The notes beneath the pieces are model-generated. The model ran no database searches. It worked only from the letters and a program-made list of their open reading frames with translations, and was not told the DNA's origin. From Bilifractor porci (GTDB lineage Bacteria; Bacillota; Clostridia; Lachnospirales; Lachnospiraceae): a stretch of 64,000 bases of DNA. The translations under genes and the position numbers were made by a program. Each line of letters starts with the position of its first letter. Position 1 is the stretch's first letter. The stretch spans positions 1 to 64,000 of the forward strand of contig NZ_VUMV01000003.1 of assembly GCF_009696005.1 (NCBI RefSeq). Direction: 5' to 3'. Below are positions 18,119 through 26,319 of this stretch, piece after piece.

Positions 18119-18147
18119 TTGCTTTATGTCGTCCTGCGCCCTATAAT
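18119..18147 (+). promoter_or_regulatory. Strong divergent promoter with consensus -10
   Basis: TTGCTT and a perfect TATAAT are 17 bp apart, pointing right. The first convincing coding start is about 440 nt downstream at 18594, so it drives a long leader or a separate small RNA. Confidence 0.65.
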
Positions 18148-18154
18148 AAAACCA

Positions 18155-18593
18155 GGCCGATAAACTGCAGTACCGTTCCGATAAGGAGGTGAGTCTTTCA
18201 TCGTTTGGGAACAGGCGGACGTTTCTGTCGGTTTTTCGCATCAGTCTTTTCTGTACTATCTTTTCATTCAGCAATTCCCTGCTGCCACGCGGCGGCAATT
18301 TTCAGTTTTTATCACAAATAACCATCAACTGCTTCAGGAACACCACTGCATGGGCAGGTCGGATGCGGCCGGTCTCGGACAAAGACAGAGCTTTTTCATG
18401 CAAAAAACAGGAAAGGATCGCTTCTCCTTCTGTCGTCTGAACCAGTGCGGCCGTCATTTTCTCTGCCTGTCGGTCCCAAGCTTATTCTGAAGTCTGCGCC
18501 ACCGGATACATCTCCAGCCCTGTCAGTCCCTCTGACTTTTTCTGCGGCTCTGTCCCTGTGGAAGCGGACGGATTCCTTAGGGGGAGGTGTGTT
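18155..18593 (+). ncRNA. Untranslated leader or small RNA downstream of the 18119 promoter
   Basis: This 439-nt stretch has no convincing gene. Early in it GTTCCGAT (18175) can pair with ATCG and GGAAC (to 18212), placing an AAGGAGGTGAG sequence in the loop. A GCTGCC/GGCGGC hairpin at 18281-18296 followed by a T-rich run could terminate a transcript of about 155 nt. An 84-codon open frame at 18189-18440 starts on top of the Shine-Dalgarno-like sequence and looks non-coding. The rest, to 18593, would lead into the 89-residue gene. Confidence 0.4.
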
Positions 18594-18863
18594 ATGCAAA
18601 AAAAGCAATCAAACAGAACCCGGCTGAATAATGTTCCCGACCCGGATCTTGCGGAGGAAGAGGAAAGCCTGCTTCTGGAGCTGATCGGATACAGTCACAG
18701 GGGCGTTGATCTGACGCTGAACGGACACCGGAGGACACCGCTGCAGATCGCCCACACGGTCGTACACGACTGCGAAGACGGTGCTTCCTATATGCGGGAC
18801 TACAGCACCGGTCCGGGAGGAAATGTGAGAAAAATCAACTTTACCAAAGTCCGGAAACTATAG
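18594..18863 (+). CDS. Small hypothetical protein (89 aa)
   Basis: A soluble 89-residue protein with a charged N-terminal half (DPDLAEEEESLLLELIGYSH) and a C-terminal half containing HTVVHDCEDGASYMRDY and a basic end. GGGGAGG precedes the ATG by 6 nt, a strong site. No domain is recognised and no membrane segment is present. It is followed by a strong terminator and lies between divergent promoters and mecA, so it appears to be a single-gene transcript with a long leader. Confidence 0.65.
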   Translation: MQKKQSNRTRLNNVPDPDLAEEEESLLLELIGYSHRGVDLTLNGHRRTPLQIAHTVVHDCEDGASYMRDYSTGPGGNVRKINFTKVRKL

Positions 18864-18950
18864 CGGTATGTCCGGATAGGACGTCCGGCAGCGCATGCGT
18901 CCTGCGCCTGTTCCCTCCAAAGAATTCTGCTTTTAATCGTAAAATTTCAA

Positions 18951-19013
18951 CCGGAAAACCCGGAATTGTGCCATGCACAGGTCCCCTGCGGTGCACAATC
19001 CGGGTTTTTCCGG
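18951..19013 (+). terminator. Long-stem terminator after the 89-aa gene
   Basis: CCGGAAAACCCGG and CCGGGTTTTTCCGG, extended by AATTGTGC and GCACAAT, form a near-perfect stem of about 20 bp. The T run falls within the right arm, and the minus strand has a similar one. Confidence 0.65.
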
Positions 19014-19046
19014 CGTCCGGGTGCGCCCGGAACACGAATTCTTTTC

Positions 19047-19075
19047 TTTACAATCAGGACCCCTGTGGTTATACT
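19047..19075 (+). promoter_or_regulatory. mecA promoter
   Basis: TTTACA and TATACT with a 17-bp spacer, 18 bp upstream of the mecA start codon, giving a very short leader. Confidence 0.65.
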
Positions 19076-19092
19076 GTGGGCGAGAGGATGTG

Positions 19093-19884
19093 ATGAAGAT
19101 GAAAATCGAAAAACTAAGTGAAAATCAGATCCGCTGCACACTGACCCATGAAGACCTGAACAGCCGGAATATCCGCCTGAGTGAGCTGGCCTATGGTTCT
19201 TCCGCCGCCAGGAAATTATTTCAGGATATGATGCAGGAGGCAAGAACCGCTGTCGGTTTTGATACCGGTTCCTCCCCGATTGTCATAGAGGCAATTCCCA
19301 CTTCCAGAGACGCGCTGACACTGCTGATTACAAAGGTGGATGACCCGGAGGAGCTGGACGCCCGTTTCTCCCGATTCACCCGGTCTGAGGATTCTTCAGA
19401 TTCCGGCAGCTATTTTCTGGGCGCAGATGATGTGATGGAGCTTTTTCAGCGGATCTACGAGGCGCGCTCATCGGCAGAAGCCGATAAAAAAGAAGCGTCC
19501 GCAGAGGCCATGCCGCTTTCCGGATCGGACGCCATACAGAAGGATGCCGGAAAGGAAAAGGGCGGAGACGTGGAAAAGGAACCCATCAATCTGGTGGAAT
19601 CCTTCCATTTTGACACGCTCGACGATCTCATTCTTGCCGCGCACAATCTGGAGCGCTATTATTCCGGAAAGAACACGCTTTACCGCCGCCATGAAAATGG
19701 AAGGCAGTATCAGCTGATCCTCCATCAATCCGGCATGGAGCCGAAGGAATTCAATAAAATCTGCAATATTCTCTCCGAGTACGGCAGGGGCGAAAATTTT
19801 ACGCCGGCCCAGGAAGCATTCCTGCGTGAGCACGGGGATGTCCTGATGGCGGATTCCGCCATCCAGCAGCTGGCAAAGCTGTAA
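19093..19884 (+). CDS. mecA: Adaptor protein MecA
   Basis: A 263-residue member of the MecA family: N-terminal domain MKIEKLSENQIRCTLTHEDL with the GFDTGSSPIVIEAIP region, a variable acidic linker (about 105-165), and a C-terminal ClpC-binding domain (about 170-263, VESFHFDTLDDLILAAHNL). MecA delivers substrates to ClpCP and controls competence or sporulation factors. The ATG at 19093 was chosen, with AGAGG upstream; a second ATG two codons later is possible. It is monocistronic. Confidence 0.93.
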   Translation: MKMKIEKLSENQIRCTLTHEDLNSRNIRLSELAYGSSAARKLFQDMMQEARTAVGFDTGSSPIVIEAIPTSRDALTLLITKVDDPEELDARFSRFTRSEDSSDSGSYFLGADDVMELFQRIYEARSSAEADKKEASAEAMPLSGSDAIQKDAGKEKGGDVEKEPINLVESFHFDTLDDLILAAHNLERYYSGKNTLYRRHENGRQYQLILHQSGMEPKEFNKICNILSEYGRGENFTPAQEAFLREHGDVLMADSAIQQLAKL

Positions 19885-19950
19885 GCAGCCGGAAACCGGC
19901 TTTCGGTTTCGGTGCGCGGTTCGGAAAATAGTGGAAAACAAAAGCGGAAC

Positions 19951-19988
19951 AAAAGAAAAAAGCACCCCTGGAGGTGCTTTTTTCTTTT
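19951..19988. terminator. Bidirectional terminator between mecA and the HPr gene
   Basis: A 16-bp perfect stem (AAAAGAAAAAAGCACC and its complement) with a 6-nt loop. It gives a T-rich 3' end on both strands and so ends mecA rightward and the valS-to-HPr operon leftward. Confidence 0.92.
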
Positions 19989-20015
19989 GTCCGTATTTGC
20001 CCCGGACCTTCTGTT

Positions 20016-20276
20016 TTATTTTTTATCCTTTGTCAGATACTCTTTCATGCTCTGAAGAGCCTTTTCTTCATCGGAGCCGTCTGCGGTGATGGTAACACGT
20101 TCTCCGTTGTCCAGACCAAGCGTCATCATTCCCATGATGCTCTTCGCATTCACGTTCCTGCTGCCGCTCTCCAGATGAATGGAGCTTTCGAACTGACTTG
20201 CTACCTGAACCAGCATAGCAATGGGCCGGGTCTCCAGTCCGCTGGCCAACTGAATAACGACACTGTCCTTAACCAT
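20016..20276 (-). CDS. Crh-like HPr-family protein lacking His15
   Basis: An 86-residue HPr fold with the length of HPr and Crh. The phosphorylatable histidine is replaced by Glu15 (GLETRP instead of GLHARP), whereas Ser46 and its context NAKSIMGM, the HPr-kinase site, are intact. It therefore cannot act as a normal PTS phosphocarrier but could serve as a CcpA co-regulator like Bacillus Crh, which also sits next to whiA and rapZ. The ATG follows the whiA stop directly (TAGATG), with GAGGAGG inside whiA. Functional inference from residue changes and gene order is strong; activity is untested. Confidence 0.9.
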   Translation of the reverse strand: MVKDSVVIQLASGLETRPIAMLVQVASQFESSIHLESGSRNVNAKSIMGMMTLGLDNGERVTITADGSDEEKALQSMKEYLTKDKK

Positions 20277-21242
20277 CTATGTTTCCTCCTCGTGTGTCTC
20301 TCTCAGCCGATCCGCTATAGCGCTGAGCTTCCTCAAACGGTGATTGACACCAGATTTTCCTACAGGCGGATCAAGATACGTACCTAACTCCTGTAGAGTC
20401 GCTGTGGGATATTGTAACCGAACTTCTGCTATTTCGTCAAGTCTGTTTGATAATTTAGACAAACCTATTATCCTGTTTATGTACAAAATGTCCTCGATCT
20501 GTCTCGCAGCCGCTCCCGCCGTTTTCTCAATATTGGCCGTCTCACAGTTAACCCGGCGGTTCACATTGCCGCGGACCTCCCTGACCACGCGGATATTCTC
20601 ATAATTCAGAAGGGATACCCTGGCATCCATCAGTCCGAGCAGGCTGCCGATTTCTTCGCTGTCTTTGACATATACGACAAAATAATTTCTCCTTCGGAAT
20701 GTCCCCGGCCGGATGCCCAGGACATCCAGCAGAACCGAAACCTGCTCTGCCTGATAAGCGGTTCCGCACAGAATCTCAAACTGGTAGGAGCGGTCCGGGT
20801 CGCTGATTCCCCCGGAAGAAAGAAAGCATCCCCGCAGGAATGCCCTCCTGCAGCAGCCTCTCTGCAGGGGAACCTGATGGATCCAGACTCCTTCCCGGAA
20901 CTCTTCCAGATGCAGCGCCTGCAGCAAGGCATCCGCCCGGTCCTTTCCGGCCAGAATCCGGAACCGGGATGTTTTCCGTCCTTTTCCACCATCCTGCCGC
21001 TCCAGCCGGACAGGTTCCCGGAAACAGCGGCGGATCAGGCGGAATGCCCGATCTGCCACAAAGGAATTCTCCGTATCCATCATAACAACTTCTTCCCCGT
21101 CCGCCTGCCGTCCGTCTGCTCCGGTTTTTCCCGCTGTCCTGTCTTGAAACAGGAACAGGGAGGTCAGTTCCGCAATCTGACAGTGTCTTCCCCCTCCTGT
21201 CTGTCTGCTCAGCTCTTCCTTTACTTCACTGGAAAAAGACAT
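20277..21242 (-). CDS. whiA: DNA-binding protein WhiA
   Basis: A 321-residue WhiA: N-terminal LAGLIDADG-homing-endonuclease-like domains beginning MSFSSEVKEEL with FLRGCFLSSGGISDP, and a C-terminal helix-turn-helix region (ANIEKTAGAAARQIEDILYI and LGTYLDPPVGKSGVNHRLRK). In Gram-positives WhiA affects cell division and chromosome segregation. Its stop touches the start of the HPr-like gene and it starts a few bases after rapZ, in the conserved order. Confidence 0.95.
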   Translation of the reverse strand: MSFSSEVKEELSRQTGGGRHCQIAELTSLFLFQDRTAGKTGADGRQADGEEVVMMDTENSFVADRAFRLIRRCFREPVRLERQDGGKGRKTSRFRILAGKDRADALLQALHLEEFREGVWIHQVPLQRGCCRRAFLRGCFLSSGGISDPDRSYQFEILCGTAYQAEQVSVLLDVLGIRPGTFRRRNYFVVYVKDSEEIGSLLGLMDARVSLLNYENIRVVREVRGNVNRRVNCETANIEKTAGAAARQIEDILYINRIIGLSKLSNRLDEIAEVRLQYPTATLQELGTYLDPPVGKSGVNHRLRKLSAIADRLRETHEEET

Positions 21243-21245
21243 GGT

Positions 21246-22130
21246 TCATTCCTTTTTAAGAAAGCTGTCCTTCTGGATATCCCTGTGTTCGATCCGGATT
21301 CCATACTCATGCGAATCCTTCAGCCTGGAAAAAAGCTCTTCCGCCAGCGTCACCGAACGGTGCCTTCCCCCTGTACAGCCGATGGAGATGACCAGCTGCG
21401 TCTTTCCCTCTTCAATATAGTTGGGGATCAGAAAACGGATCAGGTCCTCCAGCTTGTCAATAAACTGCCCAGACACCTCATACTGCATGACAAAATCGTG
21501 AACCGGCCGGTCCTTCCCGGTCAGCTCCTTCAGCTCCGGGACATAATAGGGGTTTGGCAGAAAGCGGACATCAAAAACAAGATCCGAATCCGCCGGAATT
21601 CCATACTTAAACCCGAAAGAGAGAACCGTGATCATCAGGCTTCTGAAATCCTGATCCTGAATAAAAATCTTCTCCAGCTCTGTCTTCAGGTCCCTGGTCA
21701 GAAGCTGGCTGGTATCCAGAATATAATCCGCGTCTTTCTTCAGAAAGCCGACGGCTTCTCTCTCTTTGCGCAGCCCGTCCTGCACCCGGCCTCCGCGGGC
21801 AAGAGGATGGCTTCGCCTGGTCTCCTTATAGCGCTTGACAAGCGTCGTGTCGTCCGCGTCCAGAAACAGAATCCGGAACGGGATTCCCTTTTCTTTGAGA
21901 TCCGCAAGAACATTCCGGAGATTGGAAAAATCGCTGCTCCGGATGTCCACGCCCATGGCGACGCCGGAAGCCTTGCCCTCTCCGCCCTCGCGGACCAGCT
22001 GGACAAATTTGTCAATCAACGGAACCGGGAGATTATCCACGCAGAAATATCCCATATCCTCCAGCATTTTCAGCGCAGTGGTTTTCCCTGCGCCGGACAT
22101 TCCCGTTACCAGCACAAGTTCTGTTGCCAT
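21246..22130 (-). CDS. rapZ: RapZ/YvcJ nucleotide-binding adapter
   Basis: A 294-residue protein with Walker A GMSGAGKT at residues 9-16, FCVDNLPVPLIDKF, and the conserved C-terminal domain containing IGCTGGRHRSVTLAEEL. In Proteobacteria RapZ tunes GlmS levels through small RNAs and binds GlcN6P; in Bacillus YvcJ affects competence. Here it is between murB and whiA; yvcK, often present in this cluster, is not in the window. Confidence 0.95.
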   Translation of the reverse strand: MATELVLVTGMSGAGKTTALKMLEDMGYFCVDNLPVPLIDKFVQLVREGGEGKASGVAMGVDIRSSDFSNLRNVLADLKEKGIPFRILFLDADDTTLVKRYKETRRSHPLARGGRVQDGLRKEREAVGFLKKDADYILDTSQLLTRDLKTELEKIFIQDQDFRSLMITVLSFGFKYGIPADSDLVFDVRFLPNPYYVPELKELTGKDRPVHDFVMQYEVSGQFIDKLEDLIRFLIPNYIEEGKTQLVISIGCTGGRHRSVTLAEELFSRLKDSHEYGIRIEHRDIQKDSFLKKE

Positions 22131-22155
22131 AACCCCCTCCTGTTCTGTCCGTCCT

Positions 22156-23151
22156 CTATTCTTCCGTCATCGGGTTTTCCTCAAAACCCAGGAACCGGAT
22201 CTCCGGTTCCAGCAGAACGCCGGACTGCTTCTGCACGACAGACCTGACATGACGCATCAGCCGGCAGACCTGCTCCGCGGAGGCGTCTCCGCGGTTAATC
22301 ACAAAACCGCAGTGTTTTTCAGAGACCTGGGCATCGCCGTCCCGGTATCCCCGCAGTCCGGCATCCATAATCAGTTTTCCCGCGTAATATCCCTCCGGGC
22401 GCTTAAACGTGCTTCCCGCGCTTCCAAACTCAAGCGGCTGCTTTGCTGTCCGGGCAGCCCTCAGTTCCTCCATCCGCGCCCTGACGGCTGTTCTGTCTCC
22501 CGGCTGCAGCTCTGCTTCTCCTTCCAGAACAATCCAGCCGGATTTCTGGACACGGCTGGTACGGTACCCCATATCCAGCTGATCCTCCGGAAGTTCAAGA
22601 AATTCCAGCCGGTCATCCAGAACCAGAAGCCCCTTTAACACATTTTTCAGTTCTCCGCCGTAGGCGCCGGCATTCATGGCCGCCCCTCCGCCTATTGTTC
22701 CCGGTATTCCGGACGCAAACTCCAGACCGGAAAGCGCGTTCCGTTCCGCCTCGGCGGCAATTTTTGAGAGCAGGGCACCTGCCTGCGCGCGGATTCTGTT
22801 CCCGCACACAGAAAGCTTCTGAAAATTATGGTCCAGCTGGATGACAACACCCCGGAAGCCGGAATCCGCAACAAGAAGATTGCTTCCGTTCCCCATCACA
22901 AACACGGGAAGCCCTTCCTCCCTGCAGAACTGCAGAACTGCCCGCACCCCTTCGGGATTGTCCGGAGTCACAAAGAAATCTGCAGGCCCTCCGATCCGGA
23001 AGGTTGTGTGCTTCTTCATAAGCTCCTGTTTTTTTACCTGGTCAGGTCCCGCGATCCGACACAACTCCTGAAATATCATTTCATCCATTTTCATTGCGGT
23101 ATTCTGCTTCTCCCCCACGGCTTGTCTGCCGTCCGCAGGGAGCGCCCGCAT
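22156..23151 (-). CDS. murB: UDP-N-acetylenolpyruvoylglucosamine reductase
   Basis: A 331-residue FAD enzyme of peptidoglycan precursor synthesis, which reduces UDP-GlcNAc-enolpyruvate to UDP-MurNAc. Visible landmarks are KHTTFRIGGPADFF, MGNGSNLLVADSGF (FAD), SGIPGTIGGGAAMNAGAYG, and FGSAGSTFKRPEGYYAGKLI carrying the active-site Ser. The ATG at 23151 has GGAGG 8 nt upstream, so the N-terminal extension of about 20 residues appears real. Its ribosome-binding site overlaps the stop of the TPR gene, implying coupling. Confidence 0.95.
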   Translation of the reverse strand: MRALPADGRQAVGEKQNTAMKMDEMIFQELCRIAGPDQVKKQELMKKHTTFRIGGPADFFVTPDNPEGVRAVLQFCREEGLPVFVMGNGSNLLVADSGFRGVVIQLDHNFQKLSVCGNRIRAQAGALLSKIAAEAERNALSGLEFASGIPGTIGGGAAMNAGAYGGELKNVLKGLLVLDDRLEFLELPEDQLDMGYRTSRVQKSGWIVLEGEAELQPGDRTAVRARMEELRAARTAKQPLEFGSAGSTFKRPEGYYAGKLIMDAGLRGYRDGDAQVSEKHCGFVINRGDASAEQVCRLMRHVRSVVQKQSGVLLEPEIRFLGFEENPMTEE

Positions 23152-23156
23152 GCCGC

Positions 23157-24668
23157 TTAACCTCCGTATCCGTTTTCGACGCCTGTACCGGCCGTATCTG
23201 TACCGGTTCCCGTAGTGTCTGTGCCTGTATCAGCCGTATCCGTACCGGTTCCCGTGGCGTCTGTGCCTGTACCGGCCGTATCCGTACCGGTTCCCGCCGT
23301 TCCCCCGGTGCTGCCAGTGGTTCCATCCGAAGCAGTACCCGACGCGCCCTGCCCCGAACTGCTTTCTTTTACGGTTCCTCCCAGTTGCTGGATCATGCCG
23401 GACGCGTAAGAGGAATAGTCCGTATCTGGCATGTTGTCAACAATCAGCTGCCAGGCCGTTATTGCCTTGTCCGTGTTTCCGGCATTGGTATAAGCATTTG
23501 CCAGAAGACTGATAATATCAAAATCATCCGCCTGGATATCAACCGCCTTCTGCAGAGATTCCGCCGCGGCCGCGTAATCTCCCTGGTAATAAGAATTTTC
23601 CCCGTCCTGCACATAGGAGTCATAGGCATTGCTTCGGGACGCGTCGTAAATGGTAGTGTACAGGTTTTTCGCGTCCGTGGAAAGCAGGGAGCTGTCTACA
23701 TTCTGCAGCTGGTCGATCACATCCGTGTAGTTCTCGGATTCATAGGACTGATAGGCCTTCAGCAGCGCTTCATACGCTCCCGTTGTCGTCTCGGCACTGG
23801 ACTGGTCCTGTGCAGCCTTATCCGCGGACGACTGTGACTCCTGTATCTGGCTCTGCAGGCCGGAGATTGTATTCGTCTGTTCGGCAATGGTATTGCTGTA
23901 ATCCGTCAGCCTGCTGTTTGCATCCGCGGAAGCCCTGGAAACCGCGGCGGGAACTGCCAGAAAGAATACAGCCAGAACCCCGACCGCAATGCCGATCAGC
24001 AGATTCATCAAACTGACATAGGGAGGCGTTGCCCGGAAAAAGACATTTCTCCTTTTTACCCGGTCGGACTCGCTCTCCTCCAGCTCCTCTTCCCGGCGCT
24101 TTTTCCTGTTCTCCGCTCCCGTCTGCTCCTCCACTTCACGAAGGTAAAGGCGGGTCACAGGATTGCACACATCGACAGCCTCTGCTTTTTTCAGCGCGCG
24201 CCTGGCGGCGGAAAGCTTTCCGTTGTTGATCTCAATCAGAGCCATCAGCTGATAAGCCCTGACAAATTTCGGGTTCAGGACAACGGCTCTGCGCAGCCTG
24301 ATCAGCGCAATATCATCATGCCCCTCCCGGCAGGAACGCAGTGCCTCATTATACCCGCGGATGCTCCGGTTTCTGTTCTGAAGCTCTCTCTGGTTTTCCC
24401 TGACTCTCCGGATATATTCGGAGGCGGGATTTCCGGCCGGTTTCAGATTGGAGCTGATAATCCACTCCTGCAGAGCGGCTACAGTCTCCCCCGTCTCCAT
24501 ATAAATCAGCCCGAGCAGATTTCTGGCGTCCGTAAAGGATCTGTCCAGGTGCAGGCAGATTCGGAGCTTTTCAGCTGCTCCGGACAAATCCCTGACCTTC
24601 GCGCGGTCCAGTCCCTGGTTATAATACCGGCGGGAAAGCTGCCGGATTCTGTTTTCTGCGTAGTCCAT
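23157..24668 (-). CDS. TPR membrane protein with repetitive C-terminus
   Basis: A 503-residue protein. The N-terminal part (about 1-190) holds several tetratricopeptide repeats. A membrane segment follows at about 217-243 after a basic stretch, then an external Ser/Gln-rich coiled coil (about 245-290), a second TPR-like region (about 300-425), and a Thr/Gly/Asp-only tail with 14-residue repeats. The two-sided TPR layout suggests a scaffold bridging cytoplasm and cell envelope; its place next to murB supports a cell-wall link. AAGGAG precedes the ATG by 8 nt. No specific function is known to me. Confidence 0.8.
   Translation of the reverse strand: MDYAENRIRQLSRRYYNQGLDRAKVRDLSGAAEKLRICLHLDRSFTDARNLLGLIYMETGETVAALQEWIISSNLKPAGNPASEYIRRVRENQRELQNRNRSIRGYNEALRSCREGHDDIALIRLRRAVVLNPKFVRAYQLMALIEINNGKLSAARRALKKAEAVDVCNPVTRLYLREVEEQTGAENRKKRREEELEESESDRVKRRNVFFRATPPYVSLMNLLIGIAVGVLAVFFLAVPAAVSRASADANSRLTDYSNTIAEQTNTISGLQSQIQESQSSADKAAQDQSSAETTTGAYEALLKAYQSYESENYTDVIDQLQNVDSSLLSTDAKNLYTTIYDASRSNAYDSYVQDGENSYYQGDYAAAAESLQKAVDIQADDFDIISLLANAYTNAGNTDKAITAWQLIVDNMPDTDYSSYASGMIQQLGGTVKESSSGQGASGTASDGTTGSTGGTAGTGTDTAGTGTDATGTGTDTADTGTDTTGTGTDTAGTGVENGYGG
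23181..23297 (-). repeat. 42-bp tandem repeats encoding a GTGTDTA-type tail
   Basis: Nearly identical 42-bp units begin at 23181 and 23223, with a partial third at 23265. Each encodes 14 residues of Gly, Thr, Asp and Ala. The repeat can change copy number by slippage and would alter tail length without a frameshift. Confidence 0.85.
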
Positions 24669-24673
24669 GCGGC

Positions 24674-24856
24674 TTACTCCTTGCTTTCCGTGGCTCTTCC
24701 CGCTTCTTCTGCCCTGTCCTCTCCGGCGTGCTCCATCCTGTTCTGCCGGAACAGGTCCAGAAGATCTGACATATCCTCATTCCGGATGGATTCCTCTACA
24801 TTTTCCACATCCAGACAGGGAGTAAACTTCTTCAGTTCCTCTTCAAAATTCAACAT
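24674..24856 (-). CDS. Small acidic hypothetical protein (60 aa)
   Basis: A 60-residue acidic protein (MLNFEEELKKFTPCLDVENV at the start, Glu/Ala-rich end). The ATG at 24856 has GGGAGGAG closely upstream and is preferred to 24883. It stops 5 bp before the TPR membrane protein gene, so the two are very likely coexpressed and may interact. No domain recognised. Confidence 0.7.
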   Translation of the reverse strand: MLNFEEELKKFTPCLDVENVEESIRNEDMSDLLDLFRQNRMEHAGEDRAEEAGRATESKE

Positions 24857-24961
24857 GTTATACTCCTCCCGACCGGGCCGCATGCCCCTTTTTTACTCCC
24901 CCTGCCCCGCGGTCTTGCCTGTCCGCCAGGCGGACCGCAGGGGATGCATCTGTCCCTCTCG

Positions 24962-26269
24962 TCACTTCTTTGCCAGATGGCTTTTGATCTGCCCGGCCAG
25001 ATACAGGGAGCCTACGCAGAAAAGCATACCGTCTCCCTTTCGGGAACACGCAAGGTCAAATGCCCTGCCGACATCCGGCTCCGAATATACTTCCTGCTGC
25101 CCTGCCCTGGCAAACTCTTCCGCCAGTATCTTCTCTGAAATACAGCGGCTTCCCTCAATCCGGGTCGTAATGACCCGTTCGGGATGAATCCCCTCCACAA
25201 TCTCACGAATCATATCCGCATGATCCTTGTCCGATACGGCGGCAAAAAGAACGGTGATTTCATAATTTCTGTGAAATTGGGAAGCAGTCTTTACAAACTG
25301 GGCGATTCCGTCCGGATTATGGGCGCCGTCCACCACAACACCGGGCAGAACCGTCTCCATCCGGCATGGCCATACCATTTTGGAAATTCCTTCGGCAAGC
25401 CTGCCCGCCGGTATTCCATGATCCTTCTGCAGAATCAGCATGGTAAGAAAGGCCAGGGAAGCATTCATCATCTGATATTCCGCGATCTGTGGTATCTGCA
25501 GACGGAAAGTTTCTGCCTTTCCGCCGCTCTTCTCATCCCTCCAGGTAAAATCAAAGGCAATTCCCTCTGTTGTTGTGCGGACAGGACGGCAGCAGTCCTG
25601 CGTCAATTCATAGCACGGGCTGTCCAGTTCTTCTGCCCGCCTGCGTATCACTGCCGCGGCAGCCCTGTCATGGCCGTCAAAAATTACCGGGACCCCTTTT
25701 TTGATAATCCCTGCCTTCTCGCCGGCAATTTTCTCTGTCGTATCGCCGAGATACTCTGTATGATCCAGACTGATCGACGTGATCACGCATGCCATCGGAT
25801 GACGGATGACGTTGGTCGCGTCCAGACGTCCGCCAAGCCCCACCTCCAGGATGATATAATCGGTATCCGCCTTTTGAAAAATCAGAACGGCCATCAGAAA
25901 CAATGTCTCAAAATAAGTCGGATGGCTGCCGCCTTCCTGCAGGAATTCGTCGATCGCTTCTTTTACTTTTTCAAACGCCCAGAGAAAGGTATCATCATCC
26001 ACCTCTTCCGTCCCGATCTGAAACCGCTCATTGATCCGTACCAGATGAGGAGAGGTAAAGAAACCGACCCGGTATCCGCCCTCCGCCAGCATGGCGCGGA
26101 GATAGGCGCAGACGCTTCCTTTTCCGTTTGTCCCGGCCACATGGATGATTTTTTTCCCGTTTTCCGGATGGCCCAGCTTGTCCAGCAGACGGTCGGTATG
26201 CGTCAGAGAAGTATCCGCCGCAAATTTACCGATTCCTTCAATATAATTGACCGCTTCCTCGTATGTCAT
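24962..26269 (-). CDS. folC: Folylpolyglutamate/dihydrofolate synthase
   Basis: A 435-residue Mur-ligase-like enzyme: HVAGTNGKGSVCAYLRAML (P-loop), GFFTSPHLVRINERF (folate site), LEVGLGGRLDATNV, and VDGAHNPDGI. It ligates glutamate to dihydropteroate and/or tetrahydrofolate in the cytoplasm. It lies 50 bp downstream of valS, the common valS-folC pair of Firmicutes. Confidence 0.95.
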   Translation of the reverse strand: MTYEEAVNYIEGIGKFAADTSLTHTDRLLDKLGHPENGKKIIHVAGTNGKGSVCAYLRAMLAEGGYRVGFFTSPHLVRINERFQIGTEEVDDDTFLWAFEKVKEAIDEFLQEGGSHPTYFETLFLMAVLIFQKADTDYIILEVGLGGRLDATNVIRHPMACVITSISLDHTEYLGDTTEKIAGEKAGIIKKGVPVIFDGHDRAAAAVIRRRAEELDSPCYELTQDCCRPVRTTTEGIAFDFTWRDEKSGGKAETFRLQIPQIAEYQMMNASLAFLTMLILQKDHGIPAGRLAEGISKMVWPCRMETVLPGVVVDGAHNPDGIAQFVKTASQFHRNYEITVLFAAVSDKDHADMIREIVEGIHPERVITTRIEGSRCISEKILAEEFARAGQQEVYSEPDVGRAFDLACSRKGDGMLFCVGSLYLAGQIKSHLAKK

Positions 26270-26319
26270 CTTCCCTCTCCCCGCATCTTTCCCCTTGTCC
26301 CTTCCGGGAAACCGGATGC

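Noticed and set aside
18189-18440. An 83-residue frame (GTG start) after the 18119 promoter
   Set aside because: The Shine-Dalgarno-like sequence overlaps the start codon, the composition is not protein-like, and a terminator-like hairpin lies inside.
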